From the NCBI RefSeq assembly GCF_025770765.1, contig NZ_JANZKY010000001.1, positions 389,665 to 453,664 of the forward strand: a stretch of DNA of 64,000 nt, in the 5' to 3' direction. The position numbers were made by a program, and so were the translations under genes. Source of the DNA: Propionivibrio soli. GTDB lineage: Bacteria; Pseudomonadota; Gammaproteobacteria; Burkholderiales; Rhodocyclaceae. Of this stretch, positions 62,642 to 64,000 are shown in pieces. Each line of letters starts with the position of its first letter. Position 1 is the first letter of the stretch. Under the pieces are notes generated by a model. That model did no database searches and was not told where the DNA came from. It saw only the letters and a program-made list of their open reading frames with translations.

Positions 62642-63417
62642 CCCCTCCGACATCCTCCGTGGCCGTGCAGTCAACTGTCGCCGGCCTGCACCTGCCGCGC
62701 CGGTTTGCGCGGTTTTCCGCTCGCCTGCTGTCACCGGCCGATGCGGCAGCCGTCTTCGACCTTCGCCGTCGCGTGTTCGCCACACTCCCGCTTGAGTTCC
62801 GGCTCAACGATCCCGCCGACCAGGATGTCGAACGTGCCGAACGGGAATGGGCCGACGAACACTTGAACCGGCCGGCGATTACGCTTGGCGTCTTCGCAGG
62901 TGCATCGCTCATTGCTTACGCCACGGTGATCCTTCCCGGGAGCGACTATCGATGCGAGATTGGCGACCGCTTGAACCTTTCATCCGACGATATGGGGAAC
63001 TCAGCACACCTCGCCTCGTGCTTCATCGACAATGGCTATCGTGGGCACGGTCTGCAGTTGAAACTCGTTAAATGGCGTTTGGCGGTAGCCCGTATTTTTG
63101 AACGCCGGCTTATCGTCTCCATGACGGCAGCGGGAAACGAGTATTCGCGACGCAATCTGCTCGCCGCAGGCCTCTCGATCAAGCGCGTCGCCGAACGAAC
63201 GCCCGGCCGCTTCTGGTACTACCTCGGGCTCGATCTCGCCGCCCCGCAGCAACGCGTTGTCGAATCGGTCTGGGTCCACGACTCGGAGCGCGCACGGCAG
63301 GTGGAGCTGACAGCGGCGGGTTTCGAGGGAATTGTCGAGAAGGCACGCCTTGGCTCTCACACGCAAGAATTCTTCATTCAATTCGCGCTTCTGCGGGAAA
63401 TCCGAGACCCGTGCTGA
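62638..63417 (+). CDS. GNAT-family acetyltransferase
   Basis: 259-residue protein with a GNAT fold in the first 170 residues: FSARLLSPADAAAVFDLRRR begins the domain, and HLASCFIDNGYRGHGLQLKL carries the acetyl-CoA-binding pattern (R-G-H-G). The remaining 90 residues form a second alpha/beta part. It is the last gene of the sensor/phosphatase operon and overlaps the previous gene by four bases. It might modify a protein or small molecule of the signalling pathway; the substrate is unknown. Confidence 0.78.
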   Translation: MTPPTSSVAVQSTVAGLHLPRRFARFSARLLSPADAAAVFDLRRRVFATLPLEFRLNDPADQDVERAEREWADEHLNRPAITLGVFAGASLIAYATVILPGSDYRCEIGDRLNLSSDDMGNSAHLASCFIDNGYRGHGLQLKLVKWRLAVARIFERRLIVSMTAAGNEYSRRNLLAAGLSIKRVAERTPGRFWYYLGLDLAAPQQRVVESVWVHDSERARQVELTAAGFEGIVEKARLGSHTQEFFIQFALLREIRDPC

Positions 63418-63463
63418 ATCGGTTCGTCATCGGCCCACGGGCTGATCACGCCGACGTTCTCTG

Positions 63464-63646
63464 AGTTCGGCCGAGAACGTGATCAAAGTGACGTACGAAG
63501 TGACGCGGGGCTTATCGCTGATTGGGCGGGTGGGCGCGAGTGCCACCCTGGGGCTGCTCTACACCTTCTCGTTCGGCGCCGCCAAGAACGACGGCGTCCC
63601 CACCGACGCCGGTCCCCCGCCCCCGCCGCCGAGCGTCGCTCACTGA
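63464..63646 (+). pseudogene. 3' remnant of a tamB-like gene
   Basis: An open stretch without a usable start encodes ENVIKVTYEVTRGLSLIGRV and GASATLGLLYTFSFGAAKND before a proline-rich tail and a stop at 63644-63646. The amphipathic beta pattern ending in LLYTFSF resembles the C-terminus of TamB (translocation and assembly module). Only about 60 codons remain and the frame is closed by TGA at 63443, so I read it as the remnant of a disrupted gene. A C-terminal outer-membrane protein fragment is the alternative. Confidence 0.5.
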
Positions 63647-63735
63647 CGTCATGAGCTTGCCGGGCCTCGGGTTCGCCTCGGGACGGCCAAGCCATGGACG
63701 CCAAATCTATGACCTTCGTTATATATGTACTTCAC

Positions 63736-63769
63736 CTATTGGGGATAGTAGAATCCACAGTCCCAATAG
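63736..63769. repeat. Inverted repeat upstream of vgrG
   Basis: CTATTGGG (63736-63743) and CCCAATAG (63762-63769) are perfect complements with an 18-base spacer in an AT-rich stretch, ending about 20 bases before the vgrG start. Possible operator, RNA hairpin or recombination scar; nothing further distinguishes these. Confidence 0.35.
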
Positions 63770-63788
63770 AACACAATAATTCCCCGCC

Positions 63789-64000
63789 ATGGATGATGTT
63801 TTCTCGGCCCTCTTGGCCCGCGGCGTATCGCTTTTTGGCCAAGGGGACCGGTTGCTGCGGCTGCGTTTGGCCTCGGGGCGGGGGTTTTCCGAAGCCACGC
63901 TCTTGCCGCACCGCCTGCACGGCGAAGAAGGTCTCTCGGTCAATTATCGGTACGACCTCGAGTGCCTGTCGGCGAACGCCCACCTCGAACTCAAGACCCT
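63789..64000 (+). CDS. vgrG: VgrG/TssI-like protein, 5' part only
   Basis: The frame from ATG 63789 stays open to the window end (70 codons). It reads MDDVFSALLARGVSLFGQGD, RLLRLRLASG, then LLPHRLHGEEGLSVNYRYDL and ECLSANAHLELKTL. The last part is the conserved start of VgrG spike proteins (gp27-like domain) of type VI secretion systems or related phage-like tails. The remaining gene, and any C-terminal effector domain, lies beyond the window. The upstream region is AT-rich and unlike the rest of the window. Confidence 0.82.
   Translation, partial: MDDVFSALLARGVSLFGQGDRLLRLRLASGRGFSEATLLPHRLHGEEGLSVNYRYDLECLSANAHLELKT

Noticed and set aside
1..64000. CRISPR arrays, tRNA or rRNA genes, complete insertion sequences
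   Set aside because: I saw no regularly spaced repeats, no rRNA or tRNA-like sequence and no transposase gene.

Overview
The DNA is GC-rich and densely packed, with short or overlapping gene junctions. A narK1-narK2-narGHJI-ppiC operon and a Bordetella-like type III secretion layout suggest a denitrifying betaproteobacterium (Rhodocyclales or Burkholderiales would fit). This is inference; no rRNA or taxonomic marker is present.

Layout. (1) 1-13.5 kb is metabolic: the 5' part of a putative Na+/H+ antiporter gene (minus), a complete respiratory nitrate reductase operon with two nitrate/nitrite transporters and a trailing peptidyl-prolyl isomerase, an Old Yellow Enzyme-type oxidoreductase and a small proline-rich lipoprotein. 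(2) 13.8-19.9 kb is signalling and accessory: a periplasmic solute-binding protein next to an unorthodox hybrid histidine kinase (H-D-D-Hpt), an OlsB-like N-acyltransferase and a RES/Xre-MbcA-type toxin-antitoxin pair. (3) 20.0-53.3 kb is a complete type III secretion system (T3SS) of the Ysc/Bsc type. A long minus-strand operon encodes three tandem filament/tip-like paralogues, translocators with two SycD-like chaperones, then sctG-I-J-K-L-N-O-P-Q-R-S-T-U, a CesT-like protein and sctC. A second minus-strand operon carries candidate effectors and their chaperones: an ExoU-like patatin phospholipase and an unrecognised 913-residue protein. A plus-strand operon carries sctW-sycN-sctX-sctY-sctV, followed by a STAS protein, sctD, a YscE-like protein and the needle sctF. 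(4) 50.6-63.4 kb is the regulatory part: an ECF sigma factor with a long N-terminal extension, an orphan CesT chaperone, an RsbW-like HATPase, and a seven-gene operon. That operon holds a substrate-binding protein, two pairs of membrane sensors (each a short sensor followed by a sensor fused to a polytopic, MFS-like membrane domain), a SpoIIE/PP2C phosphatase between the pairs, and a GNAT protein. (5) The right end holds a tamB-like 3' remnant and the start of a vgrG gene.

How it fits together. STAS, HATPase, PP2C phosphatase and ECF sigma correspond to the Bordetella BtrV/BtrW/BtrU/BtrS partner-switching set. Five sites with the pattern GGAACY-N15-TTACYWA lie, correctly oriented, in front of the long T3SS operon, the effector operon, the sctW operon, a small unknown gene and the sensor/phosphatase operon. 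A sixth, weaker site precedes the HATPase gene. The pattern resembles the HrpL box (GGAACC-N15/16-CCACNNA) but with TTAC in place of CCAC. I infer that it is the promoter of the local ECF sigma factor, so the T3SS and its own control operon would form one regulon. The duplicated sensor plus sensor-transporter pairs around the phosphatase are the least familiar part of the window and the best candidate for an undescribed signalling input into a T3SS.
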